A stretch of 23,440 nt of DNA from VRUE01 sp035698885 (GTDB taxonomy: Bacteria; Actinomycetota; Thermoleophilia; Solirubrobacterales; 70-9): contig DASSBJ010000136.1 of assembly GCA_035698885.1 (NCBI GenBank), positions 1 to 23,440 of the forward strand, read 5' to 3'. The translations under genes and the position numbers were made by a program. The notes below the pieces were generated by a model that had not been told where the DNA came from, did no database searches, and was given only the letters and a program-made list of their open reading frames with translations. Shown piece after piece: positions 7,363 through 14,837 of this stretch. Each line of letters starts with the position of its first letter. Position 1 is the first letter of the stretch.

Positions 7363-8261
7363 CCGGCCCTGAAAGGGCCGTCTTCCTCCTCCTTGACCGA
7401 GGTTTCCGGCTCTACGTGGATCAGGATCTCGGCGCGGGGGATGTCGGCCTCGATCTCGGCGCGCATCTGGTGGGCGAGCTCGTGGGCGCGCTCGAGGCTG
7501 GTGCCGGAGCGGTACTGGACGTGCAGATCGATGTAGCGGCGGCTGCCGGCGCGGCGGGCGCGCAGCTTGTGGTAGCCGGCGACCTCGGCGGTGCGCGCGG
7601 CGGCGATCGCGGCCTCGATCCGGTCCATCTCGTCGTCCGGCAGCACTTCGTCGACGAGCACGCCGGAGGAGCGCCGGATGATCCGCAGCCCGGCGGTGAC
7701 GATCGCCGCGGCGACGATCAGCGCCGTGATCGAGTCGAAGGCGACGACGCCGGTCAGTTCCACCAGCGCCAGACCCACGAGAACCCCGAGCGAGGTGAGC
7801 GCGTCGGTGCGCAGGTGGGCGGCGTCGCCCTCCAGGGCGGGCGAGTCGTGCGCGCTCGCCTGCCTTGCGAGCACGGTGGAGACGGCGAGGTTGGCGAGCA
7901 CCGAGAAGCCCATCACCGCGATCCCGACGCCCAGCCGCTCGACCTCGGCGCCGACGACCAGCCGGTGGGTCGCCTCGTAGACGATGATCCCGGCGCCGAC
8001 CAGAATGAGCATCCCCTCGATCGTCGCCGCCAGGCTCTCGACCTTCTCGTGCCCGTACGGGTGCTCGGCGTCGGCCGGCTCATCCGCCTTGCGCACCGAG
8101 GCGAAGGCGACGACCGAGGCGACCAGGTCGATCAGCGAGTGAACCGCCTCGGTGACGATCGCGATCGAGCCGGTGACGGCGCCGGCGGCGAGCTTGAGCG
8201 CTATCAGCAGCGAGTTGGAGGCGATCGAGAGCCCCGCCGCGCCGCTCTTGGTGCGGATCAT
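7359..8261 (-). CDS. Cation diffusion facilitator (CDF) family metal transporter
   Basis: A 300-residue CDF transporter, an inner-membrane antiporter exporting divalent metals (Zn, Fe, Mn, Co or Cd) in exchange for protons. Six membrane helices are visible in the first two thirds. The helix-2 site is HSLID in VTEAVHSLIDLVAS and the helix-5 site is HLRTD in DAAHLRTDALTS, both of the H/DxxxD form; H at the first position of these sites is common in the broad CDF group and leaves the metal open. HPYGHEKVE between helices 2 and 3 is the family signature. The last 90 residues form the cytoplasmic ferredoxin-like domain (YIDLHVQYRSGTSLERAHEL, ending in ILIHVEPE). The ATG overlaps the rdgB stop as ATGA. 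Confidence 0.94.
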   Translation of the reverse strand: MIRTKSGAAGLSIASNSLLIALKLAAGAVTGSIAIVTEAVHSLIDLVASVVAFASVRKADEPADAEHPYGHEKVESLAATIEGMLILVGAGIIVYEATHRLVVGAEVERLGVGIAVMGFSVLANLAVSTVLARQASAHDSPALEGDAAHLRTDALTSLGVLVGLALVELTGVVAFDSITALIVAAAIVTAGLRIIRRSSGVLVDEVLPDDEMDRIEAAIAAARTAEVAGYHKLRARRAGSRRYIDLHVQYRSGTSLERAHELAHQMRAEIEADIPRAEILIHVEPETSVKEEEDGPFRAG

Positions 8262-8857
8262 CGCTCCGCCGACGCCGCTCCGCTGGCGCTCAGGTGGCGA
8301 GCCAGCTTGCGCGCCGCGAGCGCCCGGTGGCTGATCTCGTTCTTCTCCTCCTGGCTGATCTCGGAGTAAGTGCGGGTGTCGTCGGGGCCGGTCGCGTCGG
8401 GGACGAAGGCGGGGTCGTAGCCGAAGCCGCCCTCGCCGCGCGGGCGTTCGATCAGGTGCCCGTCGCTGCGCGCCTCGAATACGTGCTCGCTCCCGTCGGC
8501 CTCGATCAGCGCCAGGGCGCAGACGTAATAGGCGCCGCGCTCCCCGCCGGCCTCGGCCACCTCGCGCAGCAGCTTCTCCAGGTTCTCCTCGTCGCTCGCG
8601 CCCTCGCCGCCATAGCGCGCCGAGTAGATGCCCGGCCGGCCGCCGAGCGCGACCGCGCCGATGCCCGAATCGTCGGCGATCGTCGGCTCCCCCGTCGCCT
8701 CGAAGGCGGCGCGGGCCTTCTCGAGCGCGATCTCGGCGAATCCCTCTCCCTCCTCCGGCGGCAGCTCGACCCCGTCGGGCAGCCCGTCCAGGTCGATGCC
8801 CGGGAGCAGTTCGCGCATCTCGCGCAGCTTGTGCTTATTGCCCGTGGCGAAGATCAA
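8258..8857 (-). CDS. rdgB: RdgB/HAM1 non-canonical purine NTP pyrophosphatase
   Basis: A 199-residue housecleaning enzyme that hydrolyses dITP, ITP and XTP to monophosphates so that deaminated purines do not enter DNA or RNA. Family blocks are intact: FATGNKHKLREM at the N-terminus, ADDSGIGAVALGGRPGIYSARYGG, the substrate-binding GGFGYDPAFVP and SHRALA near the end. The start is TTG at 8857, the only usable start because an in-frame TAA lies a few codons upstream, and it matches the family N-terminus exactly. The gene overlaps the end of rph by 23 bases; rph-rdgB pairing is common in bacteria. Its stop overlaps the CDF start. Confidence 0.96.
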   Translation of the reverse strand: MIFATGNKHKLREMRELLPGIDLDGLPDGVELPPEEGEGFAEIALEKARAAFEATGEPTIADDSGIGAVALGGRPGIYSARYGGEGASDEENLEKLLREVAEAGGERGAYYVCALALIEADGSEHVFEARSDGHLIERPRGEGGFGYDPAFVPDATGPDDTRTYSEISQEEKNEISHRALAARKLARHLSASGAASAER

Positions 8858-9590
8858 TCGGCTCTGCGGTCCCGGTTACCCGCTCCTGCACCCCGCGCAG
8901 CCTCGAGATGCCCATCTCCGCCAGGCCCAGCAGCTCGTCGAGCGAGGCGCGGGAGAGCGGCGTGCGCTCGGCCGTCGCCTGCACCTCGACCAGGCCGCCG
9001 TCGCCGGTCATCACCACGTTGGCATCGACCTCGGCGTTGGAGTCCTCGCCGTAGTCGAGGTCGCAGAGGGCGCGCCCGTTGACCATGCCGACGCTGACCG
9101 CCGCGACCGACCCGGTCAGCGGCATCGTCTCGATCTTCTTCGCGTCGAGCAGCTTCTGCAGCGCGAGGCGCAAGGCGACGTAGCCGCCGGTGATCGCCGC
9201 GCAGCGCGTGCCGCCGTCGGCCTGCAGCACGTCGCAGTCGACGTAGACGCTGCGTTCGCCGAGCGCCCGGAAGTCGACGACGACCCGCAGCGAGCGCCCG
9301 ATCAGCCGCTGGATCTCGACCCCGCGCCCGTCCTGCTTGCCGCGCGAGACGTCGCGCGCCTTGCGGTCGCCGGTCGAGGCGGGCAGCATCGAGTACTCGG
9401 CGGTGACCCAGCCCTTGCCGCGCCCGTTCATCCATTTCGGCACCTGCTCGTTGACCGATGCGGTGCAGATCACCCGCGTCCTGCCGATCGAGATCAGCGC
9501 CGACCCGTCCGCGGTCTCGACGAACCCGGGATCGATCGAGACCGGCCGGATGTCGGCCGGCGCCCTGTCGTAGCTGCGCGAAGCTGGCAT
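8835..9590 (-). CDS. rph: Ribonuclease PH
   Basis: A 251-residue phosphorolytic 3'-to-5' exonuclease that trims tRNA and other RNA 3' ends, releasing nucleoside diphosphates, as a hexameric ring. Diagnostic blocks are present: ISIGRTRVICTASV, GKGWVTAEYSMLPAST, RKARDVSRGKQDGRGVEIQRLIGRSLR, YVDCDVLQADGGTR and DLDYGEDSNAEVDANVVMTG. The ATG at 9590 gives MPASRSYDRAPADIRPVSI, the usual N-terminus (R-x-D-x-R-R/P). The ribosome binding site is weak. The 3' end overlaps rdgB. A hairpin terminator lies upstream, separating it from the pilin gene. Confidence 0.97.
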   Translation of the reverse strand: MPASRSYDRAPADIRPVSIDPGFVETADGSALISIGRTRVICTASVNEQVPKWMNGRGKGWVTAEYSMLPASTGDRKARDVSRGKQDGRGVEIQRLIGRSLRVVVDFRALGERSVYVDCDVLQADGGTRCAAITGGYVALRLALQKLLDAKKIETMPLTGSVAAVSVGMVNGRALCDLDYGEDSNAEVDANVVMTGDGGLVEVQATAERTPLSRASLDELLGLAEMGISRLRGVQERVTGTAEPIDLRHGQ

Positions 9591-9623
9591 TGAGCGAGTC
9601 TTTCACGACTCCACGGGCGAAGC

Positions 9624-9650
9624 GGGGCGGCCCGCGTCGCGAGCCGCCCC
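9624..9650 (-). terminator. GC-rich hairpin after the pilin gene
   Basis: A perfect 8-bp stem, GGGGCGGC pairing with GCCGCCCC, around an 11-base loop that itself can close by CGC/GCG. It begins 11 bases past the pilin stop in the direction of transcription and lies before rph. There is no following T-run, so it may be an actinobacterial L-shaped terminator lacking a U tract, or a transcript-stabilising hairpin. Confidence 0.5.
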
Positions 9651-9661
9651 TCCCCCCGACC

Positions 9662-9910
9662 TCATTTGAACGCCACCTTGTCGACCGCCTGCTTGATCTT
9701 GTCGACGATCACACCCGCCAAGGCGGTGCCCTGCTTGCCGTTGAATCCCTTCATCGCGGCGACCATTCCCACCATCAGCAGCGAGACGAGCAGGATCAGG
9801 CCGACGTACTCGACCGTGCCCTGCCCGCGCTCGCCGGCGAGCAGCGAGCGGATCGCCCGCAGCCGCCACTCGACCGTCGCCTGCGCGTAGCCCATCAGCG
9901 CGTAGAACAT
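9662..9910 (-). CDS. Flp-type (type IVb) pilin-like protein
   Basis: An 82-residue prepilin. After a 29-residue leader, which is long for this class, comes G29 then QGTVEY, matching the Flp prepilin site G/XXXXEY with Glu34 and Tyr35; cleavage by a TadV-type peptidase would fall after Gly29. A hydrophobic helix (VGLILLVSLLMVGMVAAM) follows directly, then a short amphipathic Lys-rich tail. The ATG at 9910 has AAGGAGG eight bases upstream, the strongest ribosome binding site in this part of the window, which suits an abundant structural subunit. No tad/cpa assembly genes are in the window, so the assembly machinery must be elsewhere. Confidence 0.85.
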   Translation of the reverse strand: MFYALMGYAQATVEWRLRAIRSLLAGERGQGTVEYVGLILLVSLLMVGMVAAMKGFNGKQGTALAGVIVDKIKQAVDKVAFK

Positions 9911-10058
9911 TCGGAGCCTCCTTCGGATCGGATTTGAACCGAGCCTGCAGAGCGCCGGCACACGGATCCAGACCTGAGTGGGCCAATTCGGCGGCGGCAA
10001 TGTCAAATTTGTGTGACGGGCGAGCTGTCGAGCCCGCTGGGGATACCCTCAGCGGCCG

Positions 10059-11012
10059 ATGCGGGTGCTCGTCGTCACCAACTTCACCCCGGACGCCGCG
10101 GCGCCGCAGCGCGGGCGCTGGGTGCTGGACCAGGTCGAGGAGACGCGGCGGCTGGGGGTCGAGGTCGAGGTCTTCGGCTTCCCCCGCGGATCGCGCCACT
10201 ACCTGCCGGCTGCGGCACGGCTGCGGCGGCTGCTGCGGCGCAGGCCGTTCGACGTCGTGCATGTCCACTACGGCCTCACGGCCTGGTCGGCGCTGCTCGC
10301 CGGCGCCCGACCGCTGCTCGTCACCTTTCACGGCACCGACGTCCGCCACCCGCTCGTCGGGCCGCTCTCGCGCCGGCTCGCCTGGCGGGCCGACCTCGTC
10401 GCCGCGGTCTCGCGGGCGCTGTTCTCCGCCGAGGACGGTCGCCCGGGACTGCCCGCGGTTCCGGGCTCGGCCGTCCTCCCCTGCGGCCCCGACCTGAGGC
10501 GCTTCCGGCCGATCCCGCGAGCCGACGCGCGCCGCGAGCTCGGCCTCGACTCCGACGGCCGCTACCTGTTCTTCCCCGCCAACCCCGAGCGGCCGGAGAA
10601 GCGCGTCGACCGGGCGCGCGAGCTGGCGGACGCCTGCGCGGCCGAGCTGCTCACCGGGGGCGCGATCGAGCCCGAGCGGATGCCGCTCTGGGTCAACGCC
10701 GCGAACGCCGTGCTGCTGACTTCGGACTACGAGGGATTCGGCATGGTCTGCGTCGAGGCGCTGGCTTGCGACGTGCCGGTCCTCTCGACCCCGGTGGGAA
10801 TCGCGCCGTTCGCGCTCGCCGGGATCGGCGGCGCCCTCTGCGCGCCGTTCGAGCGGACCCGCTGGAGCGAAGCGGTGCGACCGCATCTGGACGCCGCCGA
10901 GCCGCGAATCGAGGGGGCCGGCCGAGCGGCGTCGCTCTCGGCGGAGCGGATGGCCGAGCGGGTGGTCGTCGCCTACCGCGAGCTGCTCGGCCGTGACCCG
11001 GCGTCCAAGTAA
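10059..11012 (+). CDS. Glycosyltransferase family 4 protein
   Basis: A 317-residue GT-B glycosyltransferase. The N-terminal Rossmann half starts MRVLVVTNFTPD and contains the acceptor-side motif VHVHYGL and LLVTFHGTDVRHPL. The C-terminal half holds the nucleotide-sugar site SDYEGFGMVCVEALACDVPVL, with the paired glutamates of the GT4 EX7E motif. At 317 residues it is at the short end, mostly because the segment after FFPANPERPEKRVD is compact. It is cytoplasmic or membrane-associated; donor and acceptor are unknown and no polysaccharide cluster surrounds it. It begins the plus-strand run and lacks a clear ribosome binding site. A TACCCT just upstream could be a -10 for a near-leaderless message, but no -35 is evident. 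Confidence 0.9.
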   Translation: MRVLVVTNFTPDAAAPQRGRWVLDQVEETRRLGVEVEVFGFPRGSRHYLPAAARLRRLLRRRPFDVVHVHYGLTAWSALLAGARPLLVTFHGTDVRHPLVGPLSRRLAWRADLVAAVSRALFSAEDGRPGLPAVPGSAVLPCGPDLRRFRPIPRADARRELGLDSDGRYLFFPANPERPEKRVDRARELADACAAELLTGGAIEPERMPLWVNAANAVLLTSDYEGFGMVCVEALACDVPVLSTPVGIAPFALAGIGGALCAPFERTRWSEAVRPHLDAAEPRIEGAGRAASLSAERMAERVVVAYRELLGRDPASK

Positions 11013-11026
11013 TAGATTGAGCCGCG

Positions 11027-11401
11027 ATGAGTGAGGAGAAGCGCGACTCTCCGGGCGATGGCCTGAACGCCGAGGTCGAGGCGGCCGAACGGCGGCTGCG
11101 CGAGGCGAGCGCGGCCGCGGCGGCGGCGGAAGAGCGGGCCGCGGCCGAGATCCAGGCGCTGGAAGCCGACCTCGAGCGCGAGCGGCGCGAGAAGCAGGCG
11201 GCGATCGCCGCGGCGGAGAGCCGCCTGGCGGAGATCGAGAAGCAGGCCGAAGCGGCGGAGAAGCGGGTCGAGGAGGCGCAGCGCAAGGCGAGCGAAGCCG
11301 AGGGCGCGGGCGGCGACGCCGAGACGCGCGCCCGCGAAGCGGCCGCCGGCTGGCTGCGCGTACAGATCGAGGCGCTGAGGCGAGAGGCGGCGGGGCGATA
11401 A
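11027..11401 (+). CDS. Coiled-coil hypothetical protein
   Basis: A 124-residue, highly charged protein dominated by Ala, Glu and Arg in heptad-like order from about residue 15 to 95 (for example EIQALEADLERERREKQ), predicted as one long coiled coil. There is no signal peptide or membrane helix. The C-terminus ends WLRVQIEALRREAAGR. It follows the glycosyltransferase by 14 bases and its TAA overlaps the likely start of nadB as ATAA. Low-complexity composition means database hits would be unspecific. I do not assign a function; the position suggests co-expression with its neighbours only. Confidence 0.7.
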   Translation: MSEEKRDSPGDGLNAEVEAAERRLREASAAAAAAEERAAAEIQALEADLERERREKQAAIAAAESRLAEIEKQAEAAEKRVEEAQRKASEAEGAGGDAETRAREAAAGWLRVQIEALRREAAGR

Positions 11402-12843
11402 CCCAAGCGGGCGAGTGCGACGTCGCCGTCGTCGGCGGCGGAGCAGCCGGGCTGTGGACGGCGCTGCGGGCGGCCGAGCAGGGCGCCGCCGTCTGCGTGG
11501 TCTCGCGCACGCCGCTCTCCCAGAGCGCCAGCTTCTGGGCCCAGGGGGGGCTGGCGGCGGCGCTCGAGCCGGGCGACTCGCCGGCCCACCACGCCGCCGA
11601 CACGATCGCCGCCGGGCGCGGCCTCTGCCGTCCCTCGGCCGTGCAGGTCCTGGTCGAGGAGGCGCCCCGGGCGGTGCGCGAGCTGCGCGAGCGCGGCGTC
11701 GCCTTCGACCTCGACCCGAGCGGCGAGCTCTCGCTCGGCCTCGAGGGCGGGCACACGCGGCGCCGCATCGTCCATGCCCACGGCAGCCAGACCGGGCAGG
11801 AGATAACGGCGAAGCTGGCGGCGATGGTCGCCGCCGAGCCGCGCATCGCCGTGCGCGAGCGGACCTCGGCGGTGGCGCTGTGGAGCGACGGCGAGCGCTG
11901 CCACGGCCTGCTCGCCGACGGCGAGCCGATCGCCGCCACGGCGACGGCGATCGCGACCGGCGGCGCCGCGGCGCTGTGGCGGCGGACCAGCAACCCGCGC
12001 GGGGCGATCGGCGCCGGCGCCGTGTTGGCGTCCGCCGCGGGCGCGGACCTCGCCGACCTCGAGTTCTGCCAGTTCCACCCCACGGCGCTGGAGCTGCCGG
12101 GCAGCCGCTTCGACGGCATGCTGATCACCGAGGCGACGCGGGGCGAGGGCGCCACGCTGCTCGACGCCTCCGGCCGCCGCTTCACCGACGAGCTGGCGCC
12201 GCGCGACGCGGTGACCGCGGCGATCCTCGACCGCATCCGCGCCGACGAGGGCGCCGCGGTCCGCCTCGACCTGCGCGAGGTCGACCCGCAGCGCTTCCCG
12301 AGCGTCTTCGCCTCGCTGCGCGAGGCGGGGCTCGACCCCGACGCCGAGCCGGTCCCCGTGGCCCCGGCGGCCCACTACACGATGGGCGGGATCGCGGTCG
12401 ACCTCGACGGGCGCTCCTCGCTTCCCGGTCTGTTCGCCGTCGGCGAGTGCTCCTGCACCGGCCTGCACGGCGCCAACCGCCTCGCCTCGAACTCGCTCAG
12501 CGAGTGCTTCGTCTTCGGCGCACGGGCCGCCCGCGCGGCGCTGGCGGAAGAGCCGGCAGGCGCACGGCCGGCGCCGGGCCGCTGGCGCTTCGAGCCGCCG
12601 AGCGAAGCGACGCGCGACGCCGTCTGGCGTCTCGCCGGTCCGCTGCGCCGGCCCGAGCAGCTGCGCGAGCTGCGCGCCGATCCCTATCCGCTGGCCGCGG
12701 CGATCGGCGCCTGCGCGCTGCAGCGGGCGGAGTCGCGCGGCGGCCACCTGCGCGCCGACTTTCCGGCGCTGGACCCGGAGCTCGACGGCATCCACATCGT
12801 CCGCGGGCCGGACGGCGGGACCCGTCGCGAGACCTGGCGCTGA
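11398..12843 (+). CDS. nadB: L-aspartate oxidase
   Basis: A 481-residue flavoprotein that oxidises L-aspartate to iminoaspartate, the first step of de novo NAD synthesis, working with quinolinate synthase. The FAD-binding N-terminus ECDVAVVGGGAAGLWTALRA is followed by SQSASFWAQGGLAAAL, HAHGSQTGQEI, EFCQFHPTAL, ITEATRGEGATLLDASG, HYTMGGIAVD and GECSCTGLHGANRLASNSL, all classic NadB/SdhA blocks. The first ATG/GTG/TTG in frame is at 11497, which would delete the dinucleotide-binding fold, so it cannot be the true start. The frame extends back to ATA at 11398, which overlaps the preceding stop as ATAA and gives MTQAGECDVAVVGGG. The C-terminal helical domain is somewhat shorter than in E. coli. 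No nadA or nadC is in the window. Confidence 0.93.
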   Translation: MTQAGECDVAVVGGGAAGLWTALRAAEQGAAVCVVSRTPLSQSASFWAQGGLAAALEPGDSPAHHAADTIAAGRGLCRPSAVQVLVEEAPRAVRELRERGVAFDLDPSGELSLGLEGGHTRRRIVHAHGSQTGQEITAKLAAMVAAEPRIAVRERTSAVALWSDGERCHGLLADGEPIAATATAIATGGAAALWRRTSNPRGAIGAGAVLASAAGADLADLEFCQFHPTALELPGSRFDGMLITEATRGEGATLLDASGRRFTDELAPRDAVTAAILDRIRADEGAAVRLDLREVDPQRFPSVFASLREAGLDPDAEPVPVAPAAHYTMGGIAVDLDGRSSLPGLFAVGECSCTGLHGANRLASNSLSECFVFGARAARAALAEEPAGARPAPGRWRFEPPSEATRDAVWRLAGPLRRPEQLRELRADPYPLAAAIGACALQRAESRGGHLRADFPALDPELDGIHIVRGPDGGTRRETWR

Positions 12844-12860
12844 GCTAGCGTCGGCTGGCG

Positions 12861-14837
12861 ATGCTGCTTGGCGTAGACGTAGGCGGGACCTTCACCGACG
12901 CCGTCCTCTTCGACGGCGAGACGGTCCACACCGCGAAGCTGCCGACCACGCCCACCGACCAGTCGCTCGCCGTGATCGCCGCGGTCGAGGAGGTGCTGCG
13001 GCGCGCCGGCGCCACGGCCGAGGCGGTCGAGTCCTTCGCCCACGGGATGACCGTCGGCACCAACGCGCTGCTCGAGGAACGCGGAGCCCGCACGGCGCTG
13101 ATCGCGACTCGGGGCTTCGCCGACCTGCTGGAGATCGGCCGCCAGGACCGGCCCGAGCTCTACCGGCTGTGCACGCCGAAGCCGGCGCCCCTCGTGGCGC
13201 CGGGGCTGCGCTTCGAGGCGGCCGAGCGTGTCGGGCCGCAGGGCGCGCTCGAACCGCTGCTCGAGGGAGAGGCCGAGCGCCTGACCGACCTGGTGCGCGA
13301 GAGCGGCGCCGAATCGGTCGCCGTCTGCCTGCTCTTCTCCTACCTCGACCCGGCGCACGAGCGGGCGATCGCCGCCCACCTGCGGCGCGAGCTTCCCGGC
13401 GTCCACGTCTCCGCCTCGCACGAGGTGCTGCCGCGCCTGCGCGAGTACGAGCGCTGCTCGACGACGACGATCGACGCCTACCTCTCCCCCCTGCTCGGTC
13501 GCTACCTCGGCCGGCTCGGCGCGGCGGCGAGGCGGGCCGGCCTGCCGCAGCCCGTCGTGATGCGCTCCTCGGGCGGCGTCGCTGCCGCCGAGGAGGCGGC
13601 GCGGGCGGGCGCCTGGAGCGTCCTCTCCGGCCCGGCGGGCGGCGCGGTCGGCGCCGGCCTGCTGGCGCGTGCGGCCGGCGACGGCAACGCGCTCGGGCTC
13701 GACATGGGCGGCACCTCCTGCGACGTCTGCGTGGTCGAGGACGGCGAGGTGCGGCGCACCGACTCGCGCGAGATCGGCGGCCGCACGATCCAGCTGCCGA
13801 TGGTCGACGTGCACACGGTCGGCGCCGGCGGCGGCTCGATCGGCTGGCGCGACGCCGGCGGCGCGCTGCGGGTCGGGCCGCGCTCGGCCGGCGCCGACCC
13901 CGGCCCCGCCTGCTACGGCCGCGGCGGCGAGGAGCCGACCGTCACCGACGCCAATTTGCTGCTCGGCAACCTGGCGGCCGACTCGACCCTGGCCGGCGAC
14001 GTCGTCCTCGACCTCGACGCCGCGCGGTCCGCCGTCGCCCGCCTAGCCGGCTCGCTGGGCCTCGACGAGCTCGCGACCGCCGAGGGGATCGTCCGCGTCG
14101 CCAACCAGGAGATGGTGCGGGCGCTGCGCGTGGTCACGGTCGAGCGCGGCGTCGACCCGCGCCGCTTCGCCCTGCTGCCCTTCGGCGGCGCCGGGCCGAT
14201 GCACGCCGCGGCGATCGCCGCCGAGCTCGACATCGGACGGATCCTCTGCCCGCGTGCCGGCGGCGTGCTCTCGGCGCTCGGGCTCTGCGCCTCCGATCGC
14301 CGCCGCGACACCACGCGCACGGTGATGCTCGGCGGCGCCGACTTCACGACCGAGCGGGTCGCCGCCGAGGTCGACGAGCTGATCGCGCTGCTCAGCGGCG
14401 GGCGCGACGCCGGCGAGCCGGAGCTGGTCTACGAGCTGCGCTACGCCGGCCAGGCCTTCGAGCTGCCGGTGCCGGGGTCGGCGCGCCCCGACCCGGCCGA
14501 CCTCGCGGCCCGCTTCGAGGACGAGCACGAGCGCCGCTACGGCCACCGCGACCCCGAGGGCGAGGTCGTCCTCGTCCACATCCGCCTCGCCCTGGTCGAG
14601 CCGGGACCGCGACCGGAACCGGCGGCGGCGCCGCAGGGCGAGCTGGAGCGACTCGACCGCCCGGTCCGCTTCGGCGGCCGGTGGATGCAGACGCCGATCC
14701 TGCGCGGCGAGCCGGCCGCCGGCTTCGCGGCCGCCGGTCCCGCCGTCTTCGAGCTCCCGGAGGCGACCTTCGTCGTCCCGCCCGGCTGGCGGGCGGAGGT
14801 CGACGCCAGCGGCACGATTCGAGCGGACGGGCCATGA
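12861..14837 (+). CDS. Hydantoinase/oxoprolinase family protein, A-type subunit
   Basis: A 658-residue HyuA-type protein. Family members use ATP to open or carboxylate cyclic amides and ketones (5-oxoproline, N-methylhydantoin, acetone, acetophenone) together with a HyuB partner. The N-terminal hydantoinase/oxoprolinase domain starts LLGVDVGGTFTDAVLFDG, and GMTVGTNALLEERGART follows. The second phosphate-binding block is GLDMGGTSCDVCVVEDG, and VHTVGAGGGSIGWRDAGG, SAGADPGPACYGRGG and LPFGGAGPMHAAAIA complete the fold. The substrate cannot be read from sequence. It starts 17 bases after nadB and its stop overlaps the B subunit start as ATGA, so the two are coupled. Confidence 0.93.
   Translation: MLLGVDVGGTFTDAVLFDGETVHTAKLPTTPTDQSLAVIAAVEEVLRRAGATAEAVESFAHGMTVGTNALLEERGARTALIATRGFADLLEIGRQDRPELYRLCTPKPAPLVAPGLRFEAAERVGPQGALEPLLEGEAERLTDLVRESGAESVAVCLLFSYLDPAHERAIAAHLRRELPGVHVSASHEVLPRLREYERCSTTTIDAYLSPLLGRYLGRLGAAARRAGLPQPVVMRSSGGVAAAEEAARAGAWSVLSGPAGGAVGAGLLARAAGDGNALGLDMGGTSCDVCVVEDGEVRRTDSREIGGRTIQLPMVDVHTVGAGGGSIGWRDAGGALRVGPRSAGADPGPACYGRGGEEPTVTDANLLLGNLAADSTLAGDVVLDLDAARSAVARLAGSLGLDELATAEGIVRVANQEMVRALRVVTVERGVDPRRFALLPFGGAGPMHAAAIAAELDIGRILCPRAGGVLSALGLCASDRRRDTTRTVMLGGADFTTERVAAEVDELIALLSGGRDAGEPELVYELRYAGQAFELPVPGSARPDPADLAARFEDEHERRYGHRDPEGEVVLVHIRLALVEPGPRPEPAAAPQGELERLDRPVRFGGRWMQTPILRGEPAAGFAAAGPAVFELPEATFVVPPGWRAEVDASGTIRADGP

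Noticed and set aside
9925..9945. tRNA T-arm-like sequence (GGTTCAAATCC on the minus strand)
   Set aside because: Only four stem pairs form, and no matching acceptor, D or anticodon arms lie upstream at the right distance.
10001..10017. TTGACA on the minus strand and a GTCA-N8-TGAC palindrome upstream of the pilin and glycosyltransferase genes
   Set aside because: No -10-like hexamer lies 16-19 bases from the TTGACA, and a 4-bp palindrome is too weak to claim an operator.
9603..12236. Very long minus-strand open frame opposite the glycosyltransferase, coiled-coil and nadB genes
   Set aside because: It is a high-GC shadow: composition is Arg/Pro/Ser-rich without any domain, while the plus-strand frames carry full family motifs.
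13169..14833. Long upstream extension of the hydantoinase B frame
   Set aside because: The extension is Arg-rich shadow of the A-subunit gene; family alignment and the ATGA junction place the start at 14834.
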